Shown piece after piece: positions 8,958 to 18,095 of a stretch of 64,000 nt of DNA (position 1 is its first letter; each line of letters starts with the position of its first letter). The notes beneath the pieces are model-generated. The model was given only the letters and a program-made list of their open reading frames with translations, made no database searches and was not told where the DNA came from. Source of the stretch: an uncultured Rhodopila sp. (GTDB lineage: Bacteria; Pseudomonadota; Alphaproteobacteria; Acetobacterales; Acetobacteraceae); the NCBI GenBank assembly GCA_903932145.1, contig CAIZFE010000096.1, positions 1 through 64,000 of the forward strand, written 5' to 3'. The position numbers and the translations under genes are program-made.

Positions 8958-9382
8958 TCAGAAATCGGCCGCCATAATCTGTTCGAACGTCCATGGACAT
9001 GCAGCCGGAAACTCATCCGGTTCGAGATCCGTTTCCCGCGCCGCCCCAATTGTGGCATCGCCATAGGCATCCGCCATCGTCTCCGCCAGACGCGCTTTCA
9101 GGCTAAGATTGTCGTCAAGATGACGGGCAACCTCGCGGCGCTGTTCCATGATGCTCAAACGCCAGCTTTTGCCCCGATACGCGGCTGAAACCGCCATTTC
9201 AGCAGGTGAAGCAGCAAAACCTTGAGACGGCTGACGAGTTCGCGCTTCTCGGTCCCGCCCAGGCTCTCGATTTCGTCGGCGATGTGCCCGATGTCCGCTT
9301 CGGACAGCTTGCCGGCACGCAACAACCCGGCCTGTTCGTTGGCCCGGACGAAAAAATCATTCTCGTACAGGGTCGTGCTCAT
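8958..9382 (-). pseudogene. DUF29 family protein, frameshifted
   Basis: Two overlapping minus-strand frames together make one DUF29 protein of about 141 residues. Residues from 9382 give the N-terminal half ('LYENDFFVRANEQAGLL', then 'EIESLGGTEKRELVSRL' and 'HLLKWRFQP'). The other frame continues with 'YRGKSWRLSIMEQRR' and ends with the usual 'CPWTFEQIMAADF'. A one-base loss near 9180 separates them. DUF29 proteins are small, function unknown, common in cyanobacteria and Acetobacteraceae. Either a true frameshift or a sequencing error would give this picture. Confidence 0.75.
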
Positions 9383-9561
9383 GTCGCCAGATACCGCAAC
9401 TGGCCGCTGCTGTCACACAAACCAGGGGCACGACCCTTGACGGACGGCCGCGACGTGTCAGTTCCCCGCGCCATTCACTTACGCGGGATCACCTGCATCT
9501 ATCCCTACGCCCGGCGTCATTTGCCTTCTATCGTTCAGCCAAAAGCAACGGGAGGACATTT

Positions 9562-11178
9562 ATGACAGATGCAACCCCAGACTTCGATGCCGTCGTCGTC
9601 GGCGCAGGCTTTGCTGGCATGCACGCGTTGAAGTCGCTGCGTGACACCCTGGGATTGAAGGTGCGTGTTTACGAAGCCGGAGACTCCGTCGGCGGCACCT
9701 GGTACTGGAACCGCTATCCCGGCGCGCGGTGCGATTCCGACGCGTATATTTACTGTTTCACCTGGGACAAGCCGCTGCTGCAAGAGTGGGAATGGTCCGA
9801 ACGCTACCCCGAACAACCTGAAATCCTGCGCTATCTGGAACATGTGGCGGAACGGCATGACCTGAAGCGCGACATGCAATTCAACACCCGCGTGACAGGT
9901 GCCGAGTTCGACGAGACCAACACTCTTTGGACGGTCCACACCGACAAGGGCGACACCGTTACAGCACGCTTCCTGATCGCCGCTGTCGGCAGTCTATCGA
10001 CCACCAACCTGCCCCGGTTCAAAGGCTTGGAGACTTTCAAGGGCCGTTGGTACCACACCAGCCGTTTCCCCAGAGGCGGTGTCGATTTCACCGGCAAGCG
10101 CGTGGCGGTGGTCGGCACCGGTGCCACGGCGGTGCAGGCGATACCCGAGATCGCTCAGCAGGCCAAACAACTCACGGTCTTTCAACGCACCGCCAACTAT
10201 TGTGTCCCTGCCCGCAACGGCAAAGTCGATCCCGAAGTCACCGCCGCTCGGAAGGCCGATTATGCCGGCATAATCGATCGCCTGCGCGGATCGTTCTTTG
10301 GCTTTGAACACAGCTTCATCCCGAAATCGGTTCTGGAAGTCTCCGATGAGGAACGCGAACGCGAATTCGACCGGATGTGGGACACCGGCGGCTTTGCATT
10401 CTGGCTCGCCAACTATCAGGACATGTTCTTCGATCAAAAGGCCAACGATCTGTGCGCCGACTACCTGAAACGTAAGATCCGCAAGACGGTGAACGACCCC
10501 GCTGTGGCCGAGAAACTGATCCCGAAAGGATACGCCTACGGCACCAAGCGCCAGCCGCTGGATACCAATTACTTTGAGACCTTTAACAAGGATACCGTGC
10601 TGTTGGTCGATGCCGCCACCGATGGCTCGATCGAGGAGATTACGGAACAAGGCATCCGAGCCGGCGGGAAGGACTATGCATTCGACATCATCGTGTTCGC
10701 GACTGGATTCGATGCCATGACCGGTCCGCTGAAGGCGCTAAATCTGAAGGGCCGCGGCGGCCGCACACTGGATCAACAATGGGCGGACGGACCACATTCC
10801 TATCTTGGCATTTCAGTCGCCGGTTTTCCGAATCTGTTCACCATCACCGGCCCACAGAGTCCGTCGGTATTGTCGAACATGCCCGTATCGATCGAGCAGC
10901 ATGTCGAGTGGATTACCAACTGCATCGACGCGATCCGCAAGTCCGGAAAAACCTCGATCGAGGCGACGCCCGAGGCACAGGAGCAATGGGTTGCCCATGT
11001 CAACGAGGTCGTCAACGGGACGCTGATGCCTGGCGCAAACTCCTGGTACATGAGCGCCAATATTCCGGGCAAACCACGTGCCTTCCTGCCGTATTTATGT
11101 CCGGAAGGGGTGGGTGGTTATCGCCGGAAGTGCGACGAGGTGGCAGCACACGGCTACGAGGGGTTTGTTCTGGCATAG
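9562..11178 (+). CDS. Flavin-containing Baeyer-Villiger-type monooxygenase
   Basis: A 538-residue FAD/NADPH enzyme that inserts oxygen next to a carbonyl (cyclohexanone monooxygenase family). The FAD-binding 'VVVGAGFAGMHAL' is at residues 10-22. The Baeyer-Villiger fingerprint FxGxxxHxxx[FW]P is present as 'FKGRWYHTSRFP' near residue 155, and the NADPH-binding 'GTGATAVQ' follows near 184. ATG 9562 is preceded by GGAGGACATTT. Length fits the family (about 530-600). It stands alone, so the substrate is not indicated. Confidence 0.88.
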   Translation: MTDATPDFDAVVVGAGFAGMHALKSLRDTLGLKVRVYEAGDSVGGTWYWNRYPGARCDSDAYIYCFTWDKPLLQEWEWSERYPEQPEILRYLEHVAERHDLKRDMQFNTRVTGAEFDETNTLWTVHTDKGDTVTARFLIAAVGSLSTTNLPRFKGLETFKGRWYHTSRFPRGGVDFTGKRVAVVGTGATAVQAIPEIAQQAKQLTVFQRTANYCVPARNGKVDPEVTAARKADYAGIIDRLRGSFFGFEHSFIPKSVLEVSDEEREREFDRMWDTGGFAFWLANYQDMFFDQKANDLCADYLKRKIRKTVNDPAVAEKLIPKGYAYGTKRQPLDTNYFETFNKDTVLLVDAATDGSIEEITEQGIRAGGKDYAFDIIVFATGFDAMTGPLKALNLKGRGGRTLDQQWADGPHSYLGISVAGFPNLFTITGPQSPSVLSNMPVSIEQHVEWITNCIDAIRKSGKTSIEATPEAQEQWVAHVNEVVNGTLMPGANSWYMSANIPGKPRAFLPYLCPEGVGGYRRKCDEVAAHGYEGFVLA

Positions 11179-11189
11179 AACCGGATTTA

Positions 11190-11262
11190 CCGCGGTCCGC
11201 GACCAGTCCTGCTCGCGCTTTTTCGCGAATGCCCGAAATGCCGCGGGGAGCACGGCCGGTGG
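11190..11262 (-). pseudogene. Remnant of an enoyl-CoA hydratase 3' end
   Basis: Read on the minus strand this stretch encodes 'AAFRAFAKKREQDWSR', closely matching the C-terminus 'EAFRAFAEKRKPDFSR' of the crotonase gene that ends at 12486. The DNA is also similar (GCATTTCGGGC and AAAAGCGC shared). No other part of a crotonase is recognisable here. It is probably a decayed partial copy; it lies in the gap between the monooxygenase and the PAP2 gene. Confidence 0.45.
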
Positions 11263-11344
11263 CGGAACAATACCAACCGGGCGGCATGCGAGGCACCGTC
11301 TGATATCAGTCGGCGTAAACATCGACTCTCCGGCCGCCCACGAC

Positions 11345-11425
11345 CGTCATACCGACGAAGGTCGGTATCCACGTCTTTTGTTTGTCTGAACAAAGACATG
11401 GGTGGTGCGCCTTCGCACCATGACG
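11345..11425. repeat. Composite three-hairpin intergenic element
   Basis: About 80 bases bounded by CGTCAT and ATGACG contain three inverted repeats in a row: ATACCGAC-gaag-GTCGGTAT (11349-11368), a TCTTTTGTT / AACAAAGA stem, and GGTGCG/CGCACC around CCTTC. It resembles the 'GTCATxCCCGCGAAAGCGGGxATCCACG' type of intergenic palindromes widespread in Alphaproteobacteria (recalled, not searched). It is non-coding. Confidence 0.6.
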
Positions 11426-11515
11426 TCCGGGGAAGATCGGCGAGACGTCAATCTCAACACGGACTGGTATGACGCGAGATCATGGAACATCAGCGATCCG
11501 GCCTGCGCGTCACCC

Positions 11516-12238
11516 TCAATGCAGCAGAATTTGGGCGGAACTATGGACCAGGTCCCGAAGTTCCGTCAGAAGACTGCCAATTTCGTTGGTGAGCAGAAAG
11601 AGCAACGCCATCGACAATCCCTCATGCGCCAGCCGCCACCGATCCAACGCTCGTTCAAAGCGCCCCAGGGGCAGGGCCAGAAAAGCCGTCATCCCGAGCA
11701 ACCCGAACAGCGCGCCGAAAATCACGTCGCTGGGGTAGTGGATTCCCAGATACACCCGGGGAACATCAATGATCACGATCGTCCAGATACAAGCGATCCA
11801 CCCGGCGGTGCGGCTGACGGTCCACAGGCCAGTCCCAAGCGCAAAGAAAATCATAGCGTGGTCGCTCGGAAAACTGTTCCAGGTATTCAAGGACTGAGTA
11901 TCGAACTTGGTCACAGGGAATGGTAGACCAAGATCGGACAGTACCGGCCGTTGATGGAAATGCAGGCTCAGTTGCAGCCCACGCGACAAGCCGCCCATGA
12001 GAATGGTCCCAATCAAGACCATGATCAGGCGGCGTTGCCGCAACTGACGCGCGCTGTCAGGTTCGTTGGCCGGTGCGTTCGCCCAAACATACCAGAACAG
12101 GCACATCAGAGCGATGCCATTGAAGATGTCGAGGCGGGACAGGGCATTGTTCACATGGTCAAACAGCGAACTCCGCCCGGCAAAGCTGGTCAGGAAGGTC
12201 AACACTGCCATATCGAATTCATGAAGCGCAGACAGCAT
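11516..12238 (-). CDS. PAP2 superfamily membrane phosphatase
   Basis: A 240-residue membrane protein with about six helices and the three-part acid phosphatase signature. 'HQRPVLSDLG' corresponds to the RP motif, 'FPSDHAM' is the PSGH motif with D in place of G, and 'RVYLGIHYPSD' is the SRxxxxxHxxxD motif with catalytic His. Such enzymes remove phosphate from lipid phosphates (undecaprenyl-PP, phosphatidate, LPS lipid phosphates) at the periplasmic face. Single gene; the actual lipid is not indicated. Confidence 0.85.
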   Translation of the reverse strand: MLSALHEFDMAVLTFLTSFAGRSSLFDHVNNALSRLDIFNGIALMCLFWYVWANAPANEPDSARQLRQRRLIMVLIGTILMGGLSRGLQLSLHFHQRPVLSDLGLPFPVTKFDTQSLNTWNSFPSDHAMIFFALGTGLWTVSRTAGWIACIWTIVIIDVPRVYLGIHYPSDVIFGALFGLLGMTAFLALPLGRFERALDRWRLAHEGLSMALLFLLTNEIGSLLTELRDLVHSSAQILLH

Positions 12239-12485
12239 ACCGCATCCCGATTTGGTTCCACTGACACCGTGCCGAAGCGCACGCAGTCGGGATATTCACA
12301 TAATCGCTATATGAAATATGCGTTACGGTGCTTTACACCGACTATTCCACTTCTACCCTCTCGTCTCGGCCTTCATGGTTGTCCGACGCGCGGATCGAGG
12401 CAGGTGCCTGCGATTCGGCCCCGGACCGGCCAGCGCATATCAGCGTCCGCATGAACCGCCAGATCGCCGCGGATCGAATCCGCCT

Positions 12486-13250
12486 TTACGAAAACCGCGA
12501 AAAGTCCGGCTTGCGCTTTTCCGCGAACGCCCGAAATGCCTCAGCCGCCTCCGGGGAGCGCAGGCGATCACGAAACAATTCCAGTTCCTCGGCGATTCGG
12601 CCGGGAACATCCTGCCGGCCGTTCTTGATCAGGTCCTTGGTTTGCCGCACCGAAGCCGCCGGCAATGCCGCCAAACGCGCTGCCACGGATCGCGCGGTGG
12701 TCATCAGGTCCGCGTCCGCCACCACCTGATTGACGAAACCCCAGTCCCGCGCGGCTTCGGCGTCCAGCGGGTCACCCAGCAGCAGCAGGGCGCTGGCGCG
12801 TTGATGCCCGACCAGACGGGGAAACAGCAACGAACTCGCCGCCTCCGGCACCAGGCCAAGGCTGGTGAACGGCATAACAAACCGAGCTGATCGCGCCGCG
12901 ATCACGATATCGGCGTGCGCCAGCATCGTTGTGCCGACGCCGATCGCCGCCCCATTGACCGCGGCGACCAGCGGCTTCGCCAGCGACGACAACGCGGTCA
13001 GGAACGGTGAGGCATGCGTCGGCTCATCCGTCGCGGCTCGGGTCTGAAAGTCCTTGATGTCATTGCCGGAGGTGAACGTATCGCCCACACCGCTCAGCAA
13101 CACGACGCGCACCGAGGCGTCCTCATCGGCCCGATGAAATGCGTCCACGACGGCGGCATACATCGCCCCGGTCAGGGCGTTCTTCTTCTCCGGCCGGTTG
13201 AACAGGATTTCCAGCACCGGACCGGCCTGCGTGACGAGAACGTCGCTCAT
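12486..13250 (-). CDS. Enoyl-CoA hydratase/isomerase (crotonase) family
   Basis: A 254-residue crotonase-fold protein. The oxyanion-hole segments are 'SGNDIKDF' and 'NGAAIGVGTTM', and a glutamate in 'SLGLVPEAASS' sits where hydratases place a catalytic Glu. ATG 13250 is chosen because GGGGAAAA lies 5-12 bases upstream; an upstream in-frame start at 13265 would overlap the end region of the preceding gene. It follows the N-formylglutamate amidohydrolase gene by 17 bases and is probably cotranscribed with it, although no pathway link is evident. Confidence 0.85.
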   Translation of the reverse strand: MSDVLVTQAGPVLEILFNRPEKKNALTGAMYAAVVDAFHRADEDASVRVVLLSGVGDTFTSGNDIKDFQTRAATDEPTHASPFLTALSSLAKPLVAAVNGAAIGVGTTMLAHADIVIAARSARFVMPFTSLGLVPEAASSLLFPRLVGHQRASALLLLGDPLDAEAARDWGFVNQVVADADLMTTARSVAARLAALPAASVRQTKDLIKNGRQDVPGRIAEELELFRDRLRSPEAAEAFRAFAEKRKPDFSRFS

Positions 13251-13267
13251 TGGATTTTTCCCCATAT

Positions 13268-14158
13268 TTAGCCGATCAGGTCGTGCACCTGCGCGGTCAA
13301 CGCCGCCACCAGATCGGACATTTGCCGCTGCACATGCGGAAATTCGGGCAGCCGTTCAATGCGGGCCTCGTCCATATAAAGGGCGCGCGCGATCTCGATC
13401 TGCAGCACGTGCACATCGTTGGCCGGCCTTCCGTAGTGCCGGGTGATGTAGCCGCCCGCATACGGATCGTTACGCCGCACCAGATAGCCCTTGCCTGCCA
13501 GCACCGCCTCCGCCGTGCGGGTCACCCGCGCGGCACACGCCGAACCGTGTAGGTCGCCGAGGACAAAATCGATCGGCCGCCCGCCGGCCCTTTTGCCCTG
13601 CCCGTTCGACGGCATCGAGTGGCAGTCAATCAATAAACAATACCCGAACCGCGCCCGAATATCCGCGATGAGGCGCGCCAGGGTATCGTGGAACGGACGC
13701 CAATAGGTGAATATCCGCCGCTCCGCCTCCGCGAAGAGCAACTTCCGTGCATAAATCGACTCCCCCGAGGCGACGACCCTGGCGATCGTGCCCAGGCCGG
13801 CACTGACGCGCGGACTGGCGCTGTTCACCCAGTCCGGCAGTTTGTCGCTGAACATGGCAGGATCTAACTCCCACGCCTCGCGATTGGCATCAACGAACGC
13901 CCGCGGAAAATTCGCCGCCAGCAGCGACGCGCCGTTGGCGGGCGCGGCGGCGAACAGGTCATCGACGAAGCTGTCCTCACTACGGCGCAAACTCAAAGGA
14001 CACAGCCGAACGCCCGGCATAAAATCGGCCGAATAGGCCCGTCCCGAGTGAGCGGAGGTGAAAATCACCGGCGCGAACGGCCGCTCCGGCGCAATCAACC
14101 GGTAGGGAGCAAGCGCCTCGGGGTCAGGCAGGGATGCGGGGCCGTCCATTCGATACAT
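13268..14158 (-). CDS. N-formylglutamate amidohydrolase family protein
   Basis: About 296 residues of the family that hydrolyses N-formylglutamate (last step of one histidine degradation route) or related N-acyl amino acids. Family features are '[11 protein letters not shown]' near the N-terminus, '[10 protein letters not shown]' (metal or catalytic region), '[11 protein letters not shown]' and '[11 protein letters not shown]'. ATG 14158 or 14149 is favoured; a longer frame starting at 14272 would run into the divergent phosphoribosyltransferase gene. No hut genes are adjacent. Confidence 0.83.
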   Translation of the reverse strand: MYRMDGPASLPDPEALAPYRLIAPERPFAPVIFTSAHSGRAYSADFMPGVRLCPLSLRRSEDSFVDDLFAAAPANGASLLAANFPRAFVDANREAWELDPAMFSDKLPDWVNSASPRVSAGLGTIARVVASGESIYARKLLFAEAERRIFTYWRPFHDTLARLIADIRARFGYCLLIDCHSMPSNGQGKRAGGRPIDFVLGDLHGSACAARVTRTAEAVLAGKGYLVRRNDPYAGGYITRHYGRPANDVHVLQIEIARALYMDEARIERLPEFPHVQRQMSDLVAALTAQVHDLIG

Positions 14159-14270
14159 CAAAGACGGTGTGGACCAAAATGTCACTATGTTCGATGGACG
14201 GAAGGGGCACGAAACCGCCGAAACCAAAACCCTCTTGCAACGGCGGGCGGTTTTCGCCGAAAAGCCCTCC

Positions 14271-14756
14271 ATGGCCGCACATTATTACACTGTCACCTGG
14301 GACCAACTCCATCGCGACGCCCGCGCGCTCGCCTGGCGACTGATGGACCTGGGTCCGTTCGATGGCGTCGTCGCGATCAGCCGCGGTGGCCTGATCCCCG
14401 CCGCGATCATCGCCCGCGAACTGGACATAAGGTTGGTCGAGAGCGTCTGCGTCGTCACCTACCAGGACGAAACCCGCGGCGAGCCGATCGTCACCAAGCA
14501 CCCGGTCGCCGCCGGCGATGGCACCCGCTTCCTGATTGTCGATGACCTGGTGGATTCCGGCACCACCGCCCGCGTCGTTCGCGCGCTGCTGCCCAAGGCG
14601 CACTTCGCTTGCGTCTATGCCAAGCCGGCGGGCCGGCCGACCGTGGACAGTTTCGTCACCGAGGTCTCCCAGGACACCTGGATCCTGTTCCCCTGGGACA
14701 CCGAACCCCAATTCATCGAACCCATGGCTCGGCGTGGCGGAGCGGTCGCGGGCTAA
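14271..14756 (+). CDS. gpt: Xanthine(-guanine) phosphoribosyltransferase
   Basis: A 161-residue purine salvage enzyme transferring the phosphoribosyl group of PRPP to xanthine or guanine. The PRPP-binding motif is '[14 protein letters not shown]', and '[18 protein letters not shown]' is the upstream PRTase loop. The start at ATG 14271 ('[15 protein letters not shown]') aligns with the E. coli Gpt N-terminus ('YIVTWDML'); a longer frame back to 14169 is open. 'FPWDTEPQ' near the C-terminus is typical of Gpt. Divergent from the amidohydrolase. Confidence 0.85.
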   Translation: MAAHYYTVTWDQLHRDARALAWRLMDLGPFDGVVAISRGGLIPAAIIARELDIRLVESVCVVTYQDETRGEPIVTKHPVAAGDGTRFLIVDDLVDSGTTARVVRALLPKAHFACVYAKPAGRPTVDSFVTEVSQDTWILFPWDTEPQFIEPMARRGGAVAG

Positions 14757-15280
14757 CACCGCGTCAGGCCGTTGCAAGTTTACGCCTACCGATAGGGGGA
14801 GGGGGATTTCCTCCCCGCCCTCCGAATCGTGCGTGCGGGTTTCCCTTACACGGCTCTCTGGTCGCTGGCTTCCTCCTCGGAGGTATATCGCGGTCTCATT
14901 GGCCGTAAGCATGGTGAAAGCCCCTGCTCCGCGAAGACGGCATTGGTCTATCGACCGTGGTCTGCTTCACTCTGTCTCATCGACGGCCGCTTTTCCTGCT
15001 TGCGCAGCGTAGCGCGCGGCCGTCGGCCGGATGATTTGGTCGATCGTGCGGAACAAGCGTGATCTGGCGTGTTTAAAGTGGCCGAACCGCCCCCTCGGGA
15101 TCGGTCTTATGTCTGCAATGATCTGTTCCAGACCATCGCCCTCATGAACCTGTCGTGCGGAATTGTATCGAAGTAACTCTTCAGGTCGGCGTCCACCACC
15201 CGGGTGTAGCCTTCCTTCAGCAAACGATCCACTTCCCGCAACGCATCCTTGCAGCCCCGCCGAGGACCGCGTTTCGCCAA
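14757..15280 (-). mobile_element. Group II intron remnant (reverse-transcriptase fragment plus intron RNA)
   Basis: On the minus strand, about 15272-15110 encode a piece of a group II intron reverse transcriptase with 'GCKDALREVDRLLKEGY' and 'VVDADLKSYFDTIPHDR' (RT domain 3). The frame soon leaves the family and stops. Further along (about 14860-14800) the sequence reads GAGCCGTGTAAGGGAAACC...GCACGCACGATTC, a hairpin seen in many bacterial group II introns. The element is heavily deleted and cannot encode a working maturase. Confidence 0.6.
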
Positions 15281-15317
15281 CGCGAGTTGTCACACCAGGT
15301 CAAGGGTTTCCGCATCA

Positions 15318-15340
15318 GGCCTGTCCGGGCCATGACGGAT
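15318..15340. repeat. Partial dispersed palindrome (GTCCGGGCCATGACGG)
   Basis: Half of the dispersed intergenic palindrome found at several sites in the window, here between the intron remnant and the acyl-CoA dehydrogenase stop. Other partial copies are at 2101-2119 and 16658-16690. Confidence 0.5.
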
Positions 15341-15374
15341 TAAGACAGGACGAGCCATTCGTTTCGGGCATTGG

Positions 15375-16583
15375 CTAAATCCAGCGGCGGTCCGGATCGC
15401 CGCCGAGCCGGTAGAGGCCGACGCTTTCGAAGTGGGTGCGGCGGCCCTGAAGTTGCTGGGACACGCTGTTGACATCGCGAAGGCGCCGCTCGAACGGGCG
15501 GTTGTTGAAGATGGCGGTGGAGCCGGCCTCGTGGAACACTTGGCTCGCCATGTCGCGCACGGCGTGGATCGCGTAGGTGGAGGCCTGGCGGATTTCCATG
15601 CGATGCGGGATCGACAGCACGCCAGTCTCGCAAACCTCCTGCCACGCGTTGTCGAGCGCCAGATGCATGCCCGCGCGGGCGGCTTTCCAGACGGCGTCGG
15701 AGTGGCTGATGATGTGCTGGACGGCGTGGTTGTCGCGCAGTGAGTCCGGCGACCATGCCTGGCTTTTGGTTTTCGCCAGCGCGATGAACCCGTCCAGCAT
15801 TTCCCTGGAAATGCCCAGAGCGACACTGGCGAATCCGGTGGCGTAGATTTGCATGGACTGGAACGAATACAGCGTCCCGGCCTCGCGCCGTTCGGGCTCG
15901 TATTCGCGGGTGACGGCGTGACCGTCATCCACGAACAGGTCCGTAACCGCGTAGTTGTCGCTGCCGGTGCCGCGCAGGCCCATCACCTGCCAGACGTCGG
16001 TGATGCTGGCTTGATTGCGGCGGAACAGCATGGTGCGGGACCAATGCTTTCCGTCCGGGCGCAGGACCGGGGTTGTGCCGTCGGCCTCGAAGCACAGCGA
16101 CATGCCACCGAGCCAGGTGGCGTGGCGGGAGCCACTGGCAAAACTCCAGTTGCCGGTCAGGCGCCAGCCGCCGGGGGTTCGGATCGCTTTGGCGTCCGGC
16201 CCCTGCCCCCAGGCCACGACATCGCGCTTGCCGCCCCAGATTTCGCGGGCAATCGCGGGTTCCAGATAGGCGGCGGCCATGGAGCAGCCAGAGCCCTGGT
16301 TCATGCACCAAGCGACCGAGGCGTCGCCTTGCGCAATTGCCTCCACGCACTGGATGAAGTCGGAGGGCTTCAGTTCGGAACCACCGTAGGCGCGGGGCAG
16401 CAGCAGCTTGAACATGCCGGCGTCGAACATGGCGTCCAGCACGTCGGCGGGCAGTTCGTTCGCCGCGTCGATGCGATCGGCGGCCGATTGCAATAACGGG
16501 ATCAGGCCGCGTGCACGCGCGATGGCGGCAGCACCGTCGTCATCCAAAGCGATCGTGGAATGGAGGCCGATATGGTCATTCAT
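15375..16583 (-). CDS. Acyl-CoA dehydrogenase-like flavoprotein monooxygenase
   Basis: A 402-residue protein of the acyl-CoA dehydrogenase fold. The N-terminal helical domain has 'LPRAYGGSELKPSDF', the middle beta-domain 'GGWRLTGNWSFASGSRHATW' with the flavin-contacting GxW/SG pattern, and the C-terminal part is helical. The lack of the usual catalytic Glu pattern and the 'SFASGSRHATW' segment are closer to the HpaB/IacA/DszC-like flavin-dependent monooxygenases than to beta-oxidation enzymes. It would need a flavin reductase, which is not nearby. A luciferase-like gene is divergent upstream. Confidence 0.8.
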   Translation of the reverse strand: MNDHIGLHSTIALDDDGAAAIARARGLIPLLQSAADRIDAANELPADVLDAMFDAGMFKLLLPRAYGGSELKPSDFIQCVEAIAQGDASVAWCMNQGSGCSMAAAYLEPAIAREIWGGKRDVVAWGQGPDAKAIRTPGGWRLTGNWSFASGSRHATWLGGMSLCFEADGTTPVLRPDGKHWSRTMLFRRNQASITDVWQVMGLRGTGSDNYAVTDLFVDDGHAVTREYEPERREAGTLYSFQSMQIYATGFASVALGISREMLDGFIALAKTKSQAWSPDSLRDNHAVQHIISHSDAVWKAARAGMHLALDNAWQEVCETGVLSIPHRMEIRQASTYAIHAVRDMASQVFHEAGSTAIFNNRPFERRLRDVNSVSQQLQGRRTHFESVGLYRLGGDPDRRWI

Positions 16584-16657
16584 GCAGCCGGATCCTCATC
16601 TTATTTTAGGATATTGAGACCATCGAGCGTTGAGGCCGGCTCTCCGCCAATCATGCA

Positions 16658-16690
16658 TCATGGTGCGGCTTGTCCGCGCCATGACGGACG
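16658..16690. repeat. Partial copy of the dispersed CATGACG palindrome
   Basis: CATGGTGCGGCTTGTCCGCGCC followed by ATGACGG resembles the CATGGC...GACAAGC...GCCATGACG palindrome seen complete at 46625-46657. It lies in the gap between two divergent oxidoreductase genes. Confidence 0.5.
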
Positions 16691-16814
16691 CGGAATGACG
16701 GTGCGTCAATGGCAGGGGCGGAAGCATGGGTCACACTTGAAAGCATCCCGGCCAAATTGACATACCGAACAGCCTCTCGCAATACTCGCTGGTAGATTTG
16801 CCCTTGAGGTCGCC

Positions 16815-18095
16815 ATGAAGCTGATGTGGTTCCACCTGATGCCGTACACCGACCTGCCGGAAGATTTCCGGGAGGCCAATCCGTCCGTGTGGGTGGATAT
16901 TCCTTCGTCGCTGTTCGATCCGAAGCGCGCCCACCTGATGTACAACGACTTCATGGATGAGCTGGAATACGCAGCCGAGGTCGGCTTCGATGCGATCTGC
17001 GTAAATGAGCATCATTCCAACGGCTACGGGCTCATGCCTTCGCCGAATTTGATCGCCTCCGCGCTGTCTCGGCGGACCAAGGATACCGCGATCTGCGTGA
17101 TGGGGAATTCTCTCGCGCTGTACAACCCGCCGACCCGCGTGGCGGAAGAGTTCGCGATGATCGACGTGATCTCCGGCGGGCGGCTGATCGCCGGGTTCCC
17201 GGTGGGCACGCCGATGGACACCTGTTACGCCTATGGGACGAATCCCAGCCAGTTGCGGCAGCGCTATCACGAGGCCCACGATCTGGTGATCCGCGCCTGG
17301 ACCGAGAAAGACACGTTCGCGTTCAACGGCCGGTTCAACCAGCAACGTTACGTCAACATCTGGCCGCGACCGATCCAACAGCCGCATCCGCCGATCTGGG
17401 TGCCGGGCGGCGGATCGGTCGAGACATGGCGTTGGTGCGCCGAGATGAACTACGTTTACTGCTACCTTTCTTACTATGGATACAAAGCCGGTCGCGCGAC
17501 CATGGACGGCTTCTGGGCCGAAATGGACCGGCTCGGGAAAGACCGGAACCCGTATCAGGCGGGGTTCCTGCAATTCATCGGCGTCGCGGAATCTCGCGAA
17601 CAGGCATTCGAACTGTATGCCGAGGCGGCGGAATACTTCTATGGCCGCTGCCTGCATGTCGATCCGAAATGGGCGACGCCCCCTGGCTATACCAGCGAGG
17701 GTAGTCAGCGCGCAGGCATCGAAAGCCAGGTGAAACAGGCCGCCGACGCCGGGGTGCGCGGTAAATCGACCGGCGAGCGTTTCGCTTCGGTTGCCCGCGA
17801 CATGGAAGGCATTGTCGAAAAAGGCTACGTCATCATCGGCTCGCCCGACGAGGTGGCGGAACAACTGCGCGAAGTCGCCACGCAACTGAATGTCGGGCAT
17901 CTCATGTTGCTGCTGCAATACGGCAACATGAGCAAAGAGCTGACTCGGTACAACACCAAGCTGTTCGCCGAACAGGTCATGCCGCAGCTGAAAGACCTGC
18001 ATGCGAGCTGGACCGACCACTGGTGGCCGCAGCCGATGGACGCCGATCAGCGGGCCGAGGTTCCGGCCTACACGCCCAAACTGGCAGCAGAATGA
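16815..18095 (+). CDS. LLM-class flavin-dependent oxidoreductase
   Basis: A 426-residue TIM-barrel protein of the bacterial luciferase-like family, which uses reduced FMN or F420. 'VGFDAICVNEHHSNGYG' is the conserved EHH region at about residues 57-73. 'EEFAMIDVISGGRLIAGFPVG' (strand plus glycine turn) and 'WPRPIQQPHPPIWVPGGG' are further family segments. The next gene overlaps its stop by ATGA, so an alpha/beta hydrolase is made with it. Such pairs commonly act in monooxygenation then hydrolysis of a substrate, which is an inference here. Confidence 0.87.
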   Translation: MKLMWFHLMPYTDLPEDFREANPSVWVDIPSSLFDPKRAHLMYNDFMDELEYAAEVGFDAICVNEHHSNGYGLMPSPNLIASALSRRTKDTAICVMGNSLALYNPPTRVAEEFAMIDVISGGRLIAGFPVGTPMDTCYAYGTNPSQLRQRYHEAHDLVIRAWTEKDTFAFNGRFNQQRYVNIWPRPIQQPHPPIWVPGGGSVETWRWCAEMNYVYCYLSYYGYKAGRATMDGFWAEMDRLGKDRNPYQAGFLQFIGVAESREQAFELYAEAAEYFYGRCLHVDPKWATPPGYTSEGSQRAGIESQVKQAADAGVRGKSTGERFASVARDMEGIVEKGYVIIGSPDEVAEQLREVATQLNVGHLMLLLQYGNMSKELTRYNTKLFAEQVMPQLKDLHASWTDHWWPQPMDADQRAEVPAYTPKLAAE

